Positions 18,952 to 29,000 of a stretch of DNA of 64,000 bases are shown one piece after another (positions within the stretch are counted from its first letter, which is position 1; each line of letters opens with the position of its first letter). The stretch comes from Lachnospiraceae bacterium. Lineage in GTDB: Bacteria > Bacillota > Clostridia > Lachnospirales > Lachnospiraceae. Both the position numbers and the translations under genes were made by a program. Where the stretch lies: NCBI GenBank assembly GCA_017521605.1, contig JAFXCD010000028.1, positions 1-64,000 on the forward strand, in the 5' to 3' direction. Under the pieces are notes generated by a model. It saw only the letters and a list, made by a program, of their open reading frames with translations. It ran no database searches and was not told where the DNA came from.

Positions 18952-19008
18952 ACTTACCCTTCCCACTCCTCATTTAAGTAATTTAATGCACTTAAAATGC
19001 ATGGCCTA

Positions 19009-19785
19009 TTATGCATATAGTCTCTTAACATACTTTACAACCTTATCATTCCACTCCTGTAAACTAATCCCTTTTTGAGATAAATAATGAACCTTTTGTG
19101 ATATGTTTTCAGGAATACAACCACCAATCTGTTCTTTATATTGTTCAGGTACTATACAAGCAAATAAATACTCCGAGAGAATGACTTCCTCTTTTACTTT
19201 GATTGGATGATACCCATCAAAAACATGTCCCTTGTGTTTAATAATGTCCTCATATTTAAAGTAAAAACGTACCCCCGCATCAAAGTCACCTTTTTGTAGC
19301 TCTTCTTCGCCGGGAAACTTCTCTGAAAGAACAACATAATCCCCTACCAGGTGCGTCCCCCATCCAAACATTATATACTCATAAAAATCTTCCGGGGCTT
19401 TCCATTCACTTTCTCTTCTTTCAAATGCAATCTCTTCTCCCGTTTTTCCATATACTTTTGTGGCAGAAAGCAGTTTCCCACCAGACAATATTTTCTTAGC
19501 TGCATTTAAATCAGTTGCATGATAAACAAACTCCTCAATAGCACTTTCATTTGGTGGAATATACTCTGTACCCTTAAGATTATGTGCCGCATCTTGAACT
19601 AACGATAATATATCCTCATTTTCGCATACTACTTCAACTGCTCTCCCCTTGGACTTCTCATAGCACAAAAAGGCTAATATGTTATTCCACTCCCACTCTT
19701 GAATATGCGGATATTCTATCAAGCCCAAATGATATGTATGATTTTTAATAACCAATTCTTTATCATCAGTAATTTCAAGCATCAT
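19009..19785 (-). CDS. Uncharacterised protein, possibly ADP-ribosyltransferase-like fold
   Basis: 258 residues, no signal or membrane segment. The central stretch FVYHATDLNAAKKILSGGKLLSATKVYGK resembles the start of ART-type folds (YHxTxxxxxxxIL..GGLLS, as in DarT/RNA 2'-phosphotransferase relatives). A later EVILSEYLFACIVPEQY could be the strand carrying the catalytic Glu. This comparison is from motif memory only. It lies 28 bp downstream of a P-loop kinase gene on the same strand, so the two are probably co-transcribed. SD GAGGA precedes the start. Confidence 0.55.
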   Translation of the reverse strand: MMLEITDDKELVIKNHTYHLGLIEYPHIQEWEWNNILAFLCYEKSKGRAVEVVCENEDILSLVQDAAHNLKGTEYIPPNESAIEEFVYHATDLNAAKKILSGGKLLSATKVYGKTGEEIAFERRESEWKAPEDFYEYIMFGWGTHLVGDYVVLSEKFPGEEELQKGDFDAGVRFYFKYEDIIKHKGHVFDGYHPIKVKEEVILSEYLFACIVPEQYKEQIGGCIPENISQKVHYLSQKGISLQEWNDKVVKYVKRLYA

Positions 19786-19813
19786 GGGTATTGATCCTCA
19801 TAAATTCTTTTTT

Positions 19814-20386
19814 CTACTCCAATCTATCAACAAATTCATCAATCACATTTTCTCTATTATACGTAGTATCAACAAAGGGCAAATTGCATTCAATACACTG
19901 CGTTTTGAGCCAATTGCTTATTTCTACAATATCTATGCAATCATTCATATTATCTTCATCTGAGTGAAAATATGTATAATCATCAGGAGTATCATATTGT
20001 TTCAAAATTTGAAAGCGCTCTTTCGGGGTTATATCGGGCGTTATGATAAAATATACTTCTGACTTATCGTCAGTAATATATTTTAAATAATCTCCGGGCG
20101 TTAACTGATGAACATCTATCACTACACCATAATCACACTCATCATATTCACCACTATCCATCATCGCTCTGATAAACGGTGCCGCCTTAGAACTGATAAA
20201 CTTGAAATTATTCATTACATCATCTGAATTGTCTGTATTAACTTCTGTTTCAGGAAATACTTTTTCAATTCCGGCAAGAATAGAATCCATACTAATGTGT
20301 TGATACCCTTTTTCCTTTGCTATTCTCTTGGAAATTGTGCTCTTCCCCGCCCTCGGAACACCTGCAATAATTATGTATTTTTTCAT
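19814..20386 (-). CDS. P-loop kinase-like protein
   Basis: 190 residues with Walker A GVPRAGKST (residues 9-17) at the N-terminus, HISMDSILAG in the substrate-binding position, and VVIDVHQLTPGDYL and EVYFIITPDITPKERFQ strands. This matches the general nucleoside/small-molecule kinase superfamily (AAA_33/zeta-toxin-like fold). The substrate is unknown. It appears to be the first gene of a two-gene unit with the possible ART-like gene at 19009-19785. Confidence 0.75.
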   Translation of the reverse strand: MKKYIIIAGVPRAGKSTISKRIAKEKGYQHISMDSILAGIEKVFPETEVNTDNSDDVMNNFKFISSKAAPFIRAMMDSGEYDECDYGVVIDVHQLTPGDYLKYITDDKSEVYFIITPDITPKERFQILKQYDTPDDYTYFHSDEDNMNDCIDIVEISNWLKTQCIECNLPFVDTTYNRENVIDEFVDRLE

Positions 20387-20565
20387 ATGCTTAATTTCTC
20401 TCTTTTTATTGTAGTTGCTTCACCAAATACTATGACCTTGCCAATTGAAAATTATGTAGTACTAGTGCATTTATCATATTTCAAAAACCTTATCCTCTAT
20501 CATCCATTTCGCCTCACCTCCGTATAGTTAATGTTATCACCTAATCATTTCCCTACCTTTACATG

Positions 20566-21033
20566 CTATAACAATTTATCTAACTCCTCGTTCAGCCTCC
20601 TCTTCAACTCTTCCAGTTCGGCATCCGTAGGAAGATATCTCTTATGATTCATCTCTGCTCCACCTAATTGCCAAACCGGACCGGGTTTGGGCGTATCGCC
20701 TGCTCGTCTAGGGAAAAAGTGCCAATGCATATGTACACCACTTCCCACTCCAAGCAATTCATAATTCAGCTTATCCGGCTGAAAAGCCTTATAAACTGCC
20801 TCTGCTACCAGAGACATTTCTTCCAAAAACTTACTTCTAAAATCCTTCTCCAGATAATGAATTTCCGTAGCATGTTCTTTACACAAAAACAAACTATAAC
20901 CCTTAAATCTCTGATGATCTCCAATCACAACATAGCCTGTTTCCAATTCTCTGACAAAATATTTGTTTTTACCTTGCTTCGTAAGGTAAATTCTTGCACA
21001 AACTCCACAATCACAAGTCTGATTCTCTTTCAT
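20566..21033 (-). CDS. HIT-family hydrolase
   Basis: 155 residues from ATG 21033, which has GGAGG at good spacing (an in-frame ATG at 21093 lacks it). The HIT signature reads GSGVHMHWHFFPRR, with the His triad as H-M-H-W-H. An N-terminal CDCGVC cluster and a downstream FLCKEH suggest a zinc-binding site. HIT proteins hydrolyse nucleotide phosphoanhydrides or phosphoramidates such as Ap4A. Cytoplasmic. It is single-gene, following the terminator of the upstream lipoprotein gene. Confidence 0.9.
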   Translation of the reverse strand: MKENQTCDCGVCARIYLTKQGKNKYFVRELETGYVVIGDHQRFKGYSLFLCKEHATEIHYLEKDFRSKFLEEMSLVAEAVYKAFQPDKLNYELLGVGSGVHMHWHFFPRRAGDTPKPGPVWQLGGAEMNHKRYLPTDAELEELKRRLNEELDKLL

Positions 21034-21071
21034 GACAGTACCTCCTTCAACAACCCCTCTTCCATTATACC

Positions 21072-21102
21072 AAAAACACTCCCGGATTTCCACCGAGAGT
21101 GT
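21072..21102 (-). terminator. Rho-independent terminator of the lipoprotein gene
   Basis: On the minus strand ACACTCTCGG pairs with CCGGGAGTGT (one G-T wobble), followed by TTTTTGG. It starts 7 bp after the stop at 21109. A TATAAT (21064-21069) follows immediately and may serve the HIT gene. Confidence 0.82.
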
Positions 21103-21108
21103 TCCTTA

Positions 21109-22734
21109 TTAATCTTCCCTTGTCCAAACCTTTTCAAAATATGTATTTGCATCCATCACTTCATCTGTTGTACTATACAAAGCAGTATCCTCATTAACAT
21201 CCATTGATAACAGCAAAACGGACTCACTTAAAAATGGTGATATCTTAGTGCTAAACTCACCAATCACATCTTCTCTATGTACCAGCTCGTCCCAATCTGC
21301 ATGACTTTCCTTATCAACAGAGAATTTAACCTTGGACTGTTCTTCCACTACTATCCCATTCTTGCTGTCCACATAAAAAGCTGCAAACCGATAAGCTGCT
21401 TCTCCCTGTCCTTCGCTAATTTCTGCCGTCAATAAATACTTTTCTCCATTCACTTCGGACATACAAATAGTTCCATTTCCCATGTGAGCCATATGGTAAT
21501 TGCGACTGATAAAAATAGGGGATTCTTCAAAGTTACCATCTGACTTACCTTCAAATACCTTAACATAGCACCCATCTGAATTAAAGCTTGTTACGGTCTC
21601 TATACTCGGTGATTCCTCCACAGAATAGCCCACCACCTGAATCAAATCATCATATCCATCATGGGTCAAATCTCCTGTAAACTCAGAGATGACAACTTCC
21701 TTTCCTGTTGGATAAACACTTGAAAAATAAACACCTTCTTCGCCGGTTTGCCCGATCCAATCATTGTTATTGGTATCTATTATCTCCGGCCGAAACTCCA
21801 TATCTAATATCTTTATTTTCCCATTTTCATCATAGTTAAAATACACATCCGCCTCACCGTAGTAATCATACTTTTCCCAAGGACCACCTAAACCATGCAG
21901 CGCAATCAGGCAATTTTCACCATGATAAGTCCCGGACCGGATTTCCCAGACTCCCCAGGACAAGGGCATTCCTACCACATCTCCCTCTTTATACTGACCT
22001 TCCATAAATGCTTCATAAGCATAATTTCCGGCCTCCAGCTCTGCCTTCATCCATTCATAATGTGCGGTAGCATCAAAAGCAATTTCACCATCCCAGCCTT
22101 CACAACGGATGGAGAGTCCAAAATCCTTTTTATCCATAACAACCGTTATTGGAAATGCATTGGATAACATATTGCCTTCCTCATGATACATCTCCAACAT
22201 TTCCCAGCCATCCTCTGTCTTCCCTAATACAAACCACTCTGCCAAAGGCATGGAATTGACTGCAGGATAGAAAGAAACAAAAATCTCCTCCTGACCGTCC
22301 CCATTCAAATCCAAATAGGCCTTATCACCCACACCGGTAATCCGAAGCTCTTCCGCGTACTGATATACCGGCTCATCATTCACATACATGGTTATCCTGC
22401 CGTTAACCACATTTTGCCCTAAGAAATCTCCGGATTCCAGCAAAATATACTCCTGCGTACCATCACCATCCAAATCTCCCCACGGAATCTTCTCACTCCA
22501 TTCAACACTAAATTCCTCTACAGCTTCTTCAGTAGCTTCCGGCGTTGTTTCTACCTCGGATATACTCTCTGGGCTCTCACTTGACAGCGTTTTATCATCA
22601 GCTGTATTTGTACTTAAGGCAACCTCACCACTTTCCATCTTTTCCTCTTCTTTTTTTCTTTGACAAGCAGTGAAACTCAACACTATAACGACTAATAATA
22701 TGAAATATAAATAATACTTAATTGATTTTTCCAT
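21109..22734 (-). CDS. Lipoprotein with Asp/Gly calcium-loop-like repeats
   Basis: 541 residues. The signal peptide ends in lipobox LSFTAC near residue 24, followed by a charged linker rich in Ser/Thr/Glu. The globular part contains several DxDGDG-like loops (DLDGDGTQEYIL, DLNGDGQEEIFV, DLTHDGYDDLIQ), as in VCBS/FG-GAP beta-propeller proteins that bind calcium. Outer face of the cytoplasmic membrane. ATG 22734 follows GGAGGAG. It has its own terminator and no recognisable enzymatic motif. A similar DLDGDGISEL loop occurs in the membrane protein at 56018-57127. Confidence 0.8.
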   Translation of the reverse strand: MEKSIKYYLYFILLVVIVLSFTACQRKKEEEKMESGEVALSTNTADDKTLSSESPESISEVETTPEATEEAVEEFSVEWSEKIPWGDLDGDGTQEYILLESGDFLGQNVVNGRITMYVNDEPVYQYAEELRITGVGDKAYLDLNGDGQEEIFVSFYPAVNSMPLAEWFVLGKTEDGWEMLEMYHEEGNMLSNAFPITVVMDKKDFGLSIRCEGWDGEIAFDATAHYEWMKAELEAGNYAYEAFMEGQYKEGDVVGMPLSWGVWEIRSGTYHGENCLIALHGLGGPWEKYDYYGEADVYFNYDENGKIKILDMEFRPEIIDTNNNDWIGQTGEEGVYFSSVYPTGKEVVISEFTGDLTHDGYDDLIQVVGYSVEESPSIETVTSFNSDGCYVKVFEGKSDGNFEESPIFISRNYHMAHMGNGTICMSEVNGEKYLLTAEISEGQGEAAYRFAAFYVDSKNGIVVEEQSKVKFSVDKESHADWDELVHREDVIGEFSTKISPFLSESVLLLSMDVNEDTALYSTTDEVMDANTYFEKVWTRED

Positions 22735-22927
22735 TTTTCTCCTCCCATATATACAGATACCCTTACTTCTACAAAACCACCTTATATTATCATACTCAAA
22801 TTATATCTGTATCCTACGCATTGTACAACCTTTCCATCTGCATCATTTTTGCATATTTTACATTAATGCATAATCTCCAGTTCTTTTACACACAATACCC
22901 ACATCAACTATAATGTGAGGTATGACT

Positions 22928-24358
22928 ATGCTTCTTTCCACCCGTTTAACAGATAACATTGACCAAATAAAAAAGCTCCTTCCCATTGGAAAGAGTTTCG
23001 ATATCGTAGCCCGTGAGCTCTATCTAGGAAATACCCGTGCTTATTTTGTTACCGTAAATGGCATGTGTAGGACGGAGGTTTTGCAGAGGATTTTTTCTGA
23101 CCTGCAAAATCCCCTATTCACAACCGATTCCACCATAGAAAACATCCAAAAGTACATTGCGTCGAAAATCGGCTATGCCCAGGTGGAGCTGAGCAATGAC
23201 ATGGACAATGCCCTAAAACAGCTACTCAGCGGTCCTTCCGTACTGTTTGTGGATGGTTTTGATCAGGCCATCATTATGGATGTGCGTAGCTACCAGACCC
23301 GAAGTGTGGAGGAACCGGACACGGAGCATGTGACCAAGGGGGCAAGGGATGGTTTCGTAGAAACCATGCTTTTTAATACCAATCTGATACGTCGTCGCAT
23401 CCGCTCTCCCAGACTGACCTTTGAACTGACTTCCGTAGGCGAAGACAGTCAGACGGATATCGCCATTGCTTATCTTGACAATCTGGTGAACGAAGACTTT
23501 GTAGAAAAAGTGCGTCAGAAGCTGCAAAGCTTAAAAGTCACATCTCTGACCATGGGTTCCAAAAGCTTGGAGGAATTATTAGTTCGCAAATCCTGGTTCC
23601 ATCCCATGCCCAGTATGCACAGCACAGAGCGCCCTGATGTTGCCAGCAGCTATTTGGCAGAGGGTCATGTACTGATTATTGTGGACAATACGCCCTCTGT
23701 ACTCATCCTGCCCTGCTCCCTGTTTCAGTTTACCCAGAGCCCGGCAGATTATTATAATGCTCCTTTAACAGGCTGTTATTTCCGATTCATTCGGTTTTTA
23801 TGCATTCCCGTAAGTTTATTTTTGTTGCCTGCTTTTTATCTGGTATCCGCTTATTATCCGGAAACCGCCCTACAATACCGACTCCTTTCCAAGGAGGTCA
23901 GTTGGCTGGAATTAACTATATTTGTCTTTGCTGCAGAATTTTTACTGGATTTATTTAAATACTCTTCCTCCCACAGTTCCTCCCACTTCTCCGGCTCTCT
24001 TTCCATCATCGGTGGTCTCATCATCGGTGATATTGCAGTAAACCTTCAGTGGGTCACGGAAGAAATCCTCTTCTATGCAGCTGTTACTATGTTGGCCACT
24101 TTGTCCCTTGCCAGCCTGGAGCTTGGAGAAGCCTTACGTCTTTACCGATTATTTTTGTTGGTCGCCACTGTCATATTTGGTGTTTGGGGCTTTGTAGGTG
24201 CATCACTGCTGGTATTCCTCTCCATGATTACCACACCCACCTTCGGCAAAACCAGCTACCTGTGGCCACTTATCCCCTTCCGGTGGCGGGCACTGAAAAC
24301 TTTACTCTTTCGCTATCCTACCTTCAAGGCACAACCCAGCAATGTGTGGAAACGCTAG
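22928..24358 (+). CDS. GerA/SpoVAF-type spore membrane protein
   Basis: About 476 residues. A soluble N-terminal GerA domain (SFDIVARELYLGNTRAYFVTVNGM, GPSVLFVDGFDQAIIMDVRSY, RGARDGFVETMLFNTNLIRRRIR-like stretch) is followed by four to five membrane segments and the typical tail PLIPFRWRALKTLLFRYP. This family forms germinant receptor A subunits or SpoVAF of the SpoVA channel. The TRSVEEPDTEHVTKGARDGF region favours SpoVAF-like. The usual partners (gerB, gerC, spoVA genes) are not adjacent. The second ATG (22928) fits the GAGG better than 22922. Suggests a sporulating ancestor or host. Confidence 0.85.
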   Translation: MLLSTRLTDNIDQIKKLLPIGKSFDIVARELYLGNTRAYFVTVNGMCRTEVLQRIFSDLQNPLFTTDSTIENIQKYIASKIGYAQVELSNDMDNALKQLLSGPSVLFVDGFDQAIIMDVRSYQTRSVEEPDTEHVTKGARDGFVETMLFNTNLIRRRIRSPRLTFELTSVGEDSQTDIAIAYLDNLVNEDFVEKVRQKLQSLKVTSLTMGSKSLEELLVRKSWFHPMPSMHSTERPDVASSYLAEGHVLIIVDNTPSVLILPCSLFQFTQSPADYYNAPLTGCYFRFIRFLCIPVSLFLLPAFYLVSAYYPETALQYRLLSKEVSWLELTIFVFAAEFLLDLFKYSSSHSSSHFSGSLSIIGGLIIGDIAVNLQWVTEEILFYAAVTMLATLSLASLELGEALRLYRLFLLVATVIFGVWGFVGASLLVFLSMITTPTFGKTSYLWPLIPFRWRALKTLLFRYPTFKAQPSNVWKR

Positions 24359-24461
24359 AGACTCCCACCAACAAAACGGGGCGGCATATGCTCTGCAATT
24401 GTTGCTTGCGAATTTAATTTGTGGGAGCCCCTACTTCTCAGATCAAAAAGTGCTGCCGCAC

Positions 24462-25409
24462 CTACGATTTTTCAATCGTAATTGCGACAGCTTCTTTATT
24501 CTCCAAGGTTCTTCCGCAAGGGTCCCTCTTTATCCGATTTTTCTCCCTGTATTCACTGGGTGTCATTCCAACTGTTTTTGTAAACTGCGTAATAAAGTAA
24601 GAGCAATAACGGTAACCTAACGCATCTGCAAGTTCCTCCAGCTTTAACTCTGTGTGAATCAAAGATTGCTTTGCAAGGGTAAGCCGGTATTCATTTAAAT
24701 ACCTGATAATGGTAGATCCGGTCTTTGTTTTAAAGTCCTGATTCAGCTTAGTCCGATTGACGCCGGCAACATTGCAGACATCGGAAAGCTCGATACAGCT
24801 GGAATAATTAGTATGAATATAGCTCAGTGCTTTATCAACCGGGGAACTCTTCCCTTCCTGTTGTTCGCACCATTGCTCCATGTAAATGTCATCTAGTAAA
24901 TAAAGGGTCTGTAATAGATATCTCCGAATACGACAGGTCCACATCCCATCGCTCTGAGTAATGCATTCTGCGCCCATCAGTTTAATCCACTGACTTGCCT
25001 TTAAGTAGGAAGAAGCCGGAAGCTTGAGTACTCCGTTACAACCGTGGCTATGATTAAAAAGGGACATCATATTCCGATCGTGTTGTTCGTTCAGTTCTTT
25101 GAATTCATCGATTTTAAGGGCATCAAAATCCAAAGAGCGATTTACAAATAGTGGGTGGAAACAAATGGTTTGTGCCTTAAATTGAGAAGACTCTAACAGT
25201 TCAAACCGGTCATCATAACAGGTGCAGAGCACAATCGGAGCTTCCAGGCTAAACTCTTCTTCATTCAAGCGGAAAGAAAGGCTTCCCTGAGTAAGAAGTG
25301 TCAGACTGTAGCGTTCCTTATACGGATATATGGTAAAGGCTTCATTAGGCTCATATTCCAGTAAAATACGTTGGTTGTTTCTTAAACGGTCATAGGTTTC
25401 CAACAGCAT
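24462..25409 (-). CDS. AraC-family transcriptional regulator
   Basis: 316 residues from ATG 25409, preceded by GGAGT. The N-terminal about 190 residues are a cupin-like sensing domain. The C-terminal double helix-turn-helix spans about 210-310 (ELSDVCNVAGVNRTKLNQDF, ELADALGYRYCSYFITQFTKTVGMTPSEYR). It is divergent from the ABC exporter pair starting at 25570 with about 160 bp between, so regulation of that exporter by a ligand-sensing activator is likely. Ligand unknown. Its 3' end contains the short palindrome ACGATT-TTTC-AATCGT (24463-24478). Confidence 0.92.
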   Translation of the reverse strand: MLLETYDRLRNNQRILLEYEPNEAFTIYPYKERYSLTLLTQGSLSFRLNEEEFSLEAPIVLCTCYDDRFELLESSQFKAQTICFHPLFVNRSLDFDALKIDEFKELNEQHDRNMMSLFNHSHGCNGVLKLPASSYLKASQWIKLMGAECITQSDGMWTCRIRRYLLQTLYLLDDIYMEQWCEQQEGKSSPVDKALSYIHTNYSSCIELSDVCNVAGVNRTKLNQDFKTKTGSTIIRYLNEYRLTLAKQSLIHTELKLEELADALGYRYCSYFITQFTKTVGMTPSEYREKNRIKRDPCGRTLENKEAVAITIEKS

Positions 25410-25569
25410 ACAATCACTCCTTTTCTTTGATAGGCACATTTTATCAGAATCTATACAGGTTTGCAACATACTGCAAATTATATAGTTAATTTGTGCAGAA
25501 AGTGAATTTTCAAACAAAAAAATATTTGTAGAATAAGGAGTATCAAAAATACGGAAGGGAAGGGATCGG

Positions 25570-27345
25570 ATGAATCAAAAGAATAAGACAGCATCGGGAG
25601 CAAAGAAAAAATCGTTAAACTTTTTTACCACCATGAAATTTCTGTGGTCACTTATGGACGGCTTGAAGAAGCACTATCTGTTATTTTACCTTTGTTGGCT
25701 GTTCCATACCATAACAGGAGTGATGTCACCACTCATTTTCGGTGAAATGATTGACTGTGTAATTTACGAAAACGATTTGCCCGGCTTTCTAAAAATCGGC
25801 ATGGGATTTTTCTCAATCACAGTATTCGGTATTGCATTGCACTATGTAACTTATGAGTTGTACTGTGTGGTAGGGCACGGCATTCACAGGAGACTTCGTG
25901 TAAGGATATTCCGAAAGCTACAATCTTTGACGGCAGAGGAAATGACTGCGTTGCAGCATGGAGATACCGGCAACATGATTTTGTTCCAGACAACGGAAGG
26001 CTTGCACTTTATGGTGCGAAATGTGATACATAATGCCAACAATACTTTGCGCATTCTGTTTTGTCTGATTGTTATGTTTATGATAAATCCGGTGTTTGGA
26101 CTGGTTTCGGTTGTAATTGTACCGTTATCCGTAATTGCCACCTTTACCATCGGAAAAAGAATCCGTGCCAACAGCGGAAAAGGCAATGATATTTATGCAA
26201 AGTATGTCAATCGTTTATTTGAAATTGCAGGTGCATTTGCGGAGATTAAGGTTTGGGGTGCAAGGGATTATGTTCTGAAAAAATATGATGGGGATTTAAA
26301 GAAAATGAATGGTGTCCGGGCAAAAATCGAAATGGATAATTGTGTCGGAAACGAGGTGTTAGCTAATATTAAAAATGTAATTTTGGTGATTCAGTATGGG
26401 GTACTGGCATATTATGCACTCACCCAAAATCTTCAGGTTGGAACCATTACCGTAATGCTTGCCTATTTCAATACCATGTCTGAGTCTCTGGCAGAAGTGG
26501 CAAAATATTATATGGATGCTCAGCAGAGAATTTCTATTATCGAACGTATTTATCGTTTCCTTGGGAAGAAGGGAATGGACAAGGACAGGACAAACGTACA
26601 TCCGGGAAAACAGATAAAAGAGATAAAGGTTACCAATTGCAGTTTTCAGTATCCAAACAACGAAACTGAGGTGCTGCACGGAATTAACTTTTCCATGAGG
26701 CGCGGAGAAAAGGTTGCAGTGGTGGGTGGCTCCGGTGCCGGAAAAAGTACATTTCTTAATCTGTTACTAGGATTATATGAACCGCAACAGGGGGATATTC
26801 TATTGGATGGCATATCCATGGCACAGGTAGACCGGGATGTGTTGTACCACCATTTTGGTGCCGCATTTCAACATGTATTATTGTTTAGCGGCACGATTCG
26901 GGAGAATCTTGAAATGGGAGAAACCATACCTGAGGATGAGCTGAGAAAGGCTTGCCTCAATGCAGGTATTTCCGATTATATTTCGGGGCAAAAGGAGGGT
27001 CTGGATACGGTCTTGGAACGTTGGGGCAGCAATTTGTCGGGTGGACAAAGACAGCGGTTCGGTATTGCAAGAGCCTATGTACAGGGAGCCGACTTCGTGT
27101 TTCTGGATGAGGTTACCGCTGCGCTTGATACAGAGACGGAGGAATTGGTGCTGAGCAAGCTGGAGGATGGCTTACAGGGCAGAGGCTGTGTAATGGTTTC
27201 CCATAGGCTAAAAACCGTGGAGGCCTGTGACCGGGTAATTGTGTTGAAGGACGGTAAAATTTGTGCAGAGGGAACCCCGCAGACATTGTGGGAACAGTGT
27301 GAAGAGTACCAAAGCTTATTTGGCTTGGAGCAGAAAGGAGCATAA
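25570..27345 (+). CDS. ABC exporter half-transporter (permease-ATPase)
   Basis: 591 residues. Six membrane helices (about 30-325) precede a nucleotide-binding domain: Walker A GGSGAGKST, Q-loop, signature LSGGQRQR, Walker B VFLDEVTAALD, H-loop MVSHR. The domain order and lengths match MDR/lipid-type exporters. SD GGAAGGGA precedes ATG 25570. The stop is one base before the start of the next half-transporter, so the two probably form a heterodimer. Divergent AraC regulator upstream. Confidence 0.95.
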   Translation: MNQKNKTASGAKKKSLNFFTTMKFLWSLMDGLKKHYLLFYLCWLFHTITGVMSPLIFGEMIDCVIYENDLPGFLKIGMGFFSITVFGIALHYVTYELYCVVGHGIHRRLRVRIFRKLQSLTAEEMTALQHGDTGNMILFQTTEGLHFMVRNVIHNANNTLRILFCLIVMFMINPVFGLVSVVIVPLSVIATFTIGKRIRANSGKGNDIYAKYVNRLFEIAGAFAEIKVWGARDYVLKKYDGDLKKMNGVRAKIEMDNCVGNEVLANIKNVILVIQYGVLAYYALTQNLQVGTITVMLAYFNTMSESLAEVAKYYMDAQQRISIIERIYRFLGKKGMDKDRTNVHPGKQIKEIKVTNCSFQYPNNETEVLHGINFSMRRGEKVAVVGGSGAGKSTFLNLLLGLYEPQQGDILLDGISMAQVDRDVLYHHFGAAFQHVLLFSGTIRENLEMGETIPEDELRKACLNAGISDYISGQKEGLDTVLERWGSNLSGGQRQRFGIARAYVQGADFVFLDEVTAALDTETEELVLSKLEDGLQGRGCVMVSHRLKTVEACDRVIVLKDGKICAEGTPQTLWEQCEEYQSLFGLEQKGA

Positions 27346-27346
27346 A

Positions 27347-28996
27347 ATGGAGAAATTCAGATATCGTTTGACGATTTGGAAAGGGTTGCTCCCCTTTTTT
27401 GACAGAGTAAAATGGTCCTATGTGGGCGATATTGTTTCGGAATTACTGATTCGTGTACTGGACATGCTGTTTCCGGTAGTTTATGGTATTTTGCTGGAAA
27501 AAATAATAATTCAAAAGCAAAAAAATTTGTTGGGATGGGTGTTAGGCGCGTATCTTGCGTTACAAATTGTTAAATCTTTATGCAAGGTACTACAGACCCA
27601 TTGTCAAAACAAGGTAAATCATAAGGTGTATCGGAAACTGCGAGTTGCGATTATGGAAAAGTATTTCGGCAGAAAGTTTCCTGCGTATCAGTCATTGACA
27701 ACCGGTGATATAAAAATGACGGTGGAGGATGCAGTAAATAAGCTGAACGGTTTTCAGACCCAGTTTTCCGGGTATTGCCTTAACTGCTTCTTCGGCATTC
27801 TGATGGTAACGGTATTGTTCGAAATTGATTGGAGAATGGCACTTGTAAGCTTCGTATCCATTCCTCTTACTTTTCTTATGGATCATGCTGTAAGCAAGGC
27901 AGAGAAGGACCATATTGAAAGGATGAACCAAAACTATGCTTCCTGGGCATCCTGGCTGGATGAAACCATTAAATCCTGGAGAGAAATCCGGATTAATCGT
28001 TGTGAAGCAAAGCGTGAGACAGAGTTTACAGTATTTCAGACAAATGAGGATATTTATCACGGAAGATGGATACGATTCTGGGTTACAAGAGTGTTGGTAA
28101 TTCCTCAGATTAAAGATGAATTTATCATGCAGTTTGTTTTATATTTTCTTGGTGGTATTTTGATTTATTACAATCAACTTACCATCGGTGTGTTGCTGGT
28201 GTTTGTAAAGTATTTCGGAATTCTTTCCGACAGCGTAAAGGCGGTGTCGGAATCCGATGCAAATTTACAATCGGAACAGGTACACTATGAAAGAATTCTC
28301 CGTCATTTACGAGAGGAAACTATAATGGAAACAGACGGAACCGAACTTCCCGAAGCGTTTACCATACATTTTAATGAAGTATCCTTCTCATACGGAGAAA
28401 AGGAGAAAAAGATACTTGACAGAAAAAGCTTTTTTATAAAAAAGGGCGAGAAAGTCGGTATTTGCGGTGCCAGCGGTACAGGAAAGAGTACACTGGTAAA
28501 ACTCCTTTTGGGACAATTGGAACCTACAGAGGGCAGTGTTTTGTACGATGGTATTCCGTTTAGTGAGATTTGTAAGGAAGAGTTCTATAAGAAAATCGCT
28601 TATATCAGTCAGGATGCAAAACTATTCCAGGAGTCCGTTGCTGAAAACTTGCGGTTAGGAAAAACGGAGGCTTCAGAGGATGAAATGAAAGAAGCCTGTG
28701 AAAAGGCCAAAATTCTTGATGTTATTTCCCAATTACCGGAAGGACTGGAAACAGACATCGGAGAAAACGGTTCCATGCTGTCAGGGGGACAACGACAACG
28801 GATTTTGCTTGCAAAAGCATTTCTGCGTGATGCACAGTTATATGTCTTTGATGAAGCAACCGGTGCATTGGACGGTCAAGTGGGTGCAGAAATCGAAGAG
28901 GCAATAGAAAGTCTTCCACAGGATAAGACGGTAATACTTGTTTCTCATAAGAAGAGTCTCTTGAACCGTTGTGACAGGGTAATAAGTGTATTGTAG
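27347..28996 (+). CDS. ABC exporter half-transporter (permease-ATPase), partner
   Basis: 549 residues from ATG 27347 (AGAAAGGAG upstream), adjacent to the first half-transporter. Six membrane segments are followed by an ATPase domain with Walker A GASGTGKST, signature LSGGQRQR, Walker B YVFDEATGALD and H-loop LVSHK. After Walker B the catalytic Glu is present (DEAT). In the partner, the position reads DEVT, also with Glu, so both sites look competent. Substrate unknown; drug, lipid or peptide export are possible. Confidence 0.95.
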   Translation: MEKFRYRLTIWKGLLPFFDRVKWSYVGDIVSELLIRVLDMLFPVVYGILLEKIIIQKQKNLLGWVLGAYLALQIVKSLCKVLQTHCQNKVNHKVYRKLRVAIMEKYFGRKFPAYQSLTTGDIKMTVEDAVNKLNGFQTQFSGYCLNCFFGILMVTVLFEIDWRMALVSFVSIPLTFLMDHAVSKAEKDHIERMNQNYASWASWLDETIKSWREIRINRCEAKRETEFTVFQTNEDIYHGRWIRFWVTRVLVIPQIKDEFIMQFVLYFLGGILIYYNQLTIGVLLVFVKYFGILSDSVKAVSESDANLQSEQVHYERILRHLREETIMETDGTELPEAFTIHFNEVSFSYGEKEKKILDRKSFFIKKGEKVGICGASGTGKSTLVKLLLGQLEPTEGSVLYDGIPFSEICKEEFYKKIAYISQDAKLFQESVAENLRLGKTEASEDEMKEACEKAKILDVISQLPEGLETDIGENGSMLSGGQRQRILLAKAFLRDAQLYVFDEATGALDGQVGAEIEEAIESLPQDKTVILVSHKKSLLNRCDRVISVL

Positions 28997-29000
28997 GAAA

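Noticed and set aside
20400-20565. Gene behind the GGAGGTGAGG ribosome-binding-like sequence near 20520
   Set aside because: The following ATG opens only five codons before a stop; nothing longer continues in any frame.
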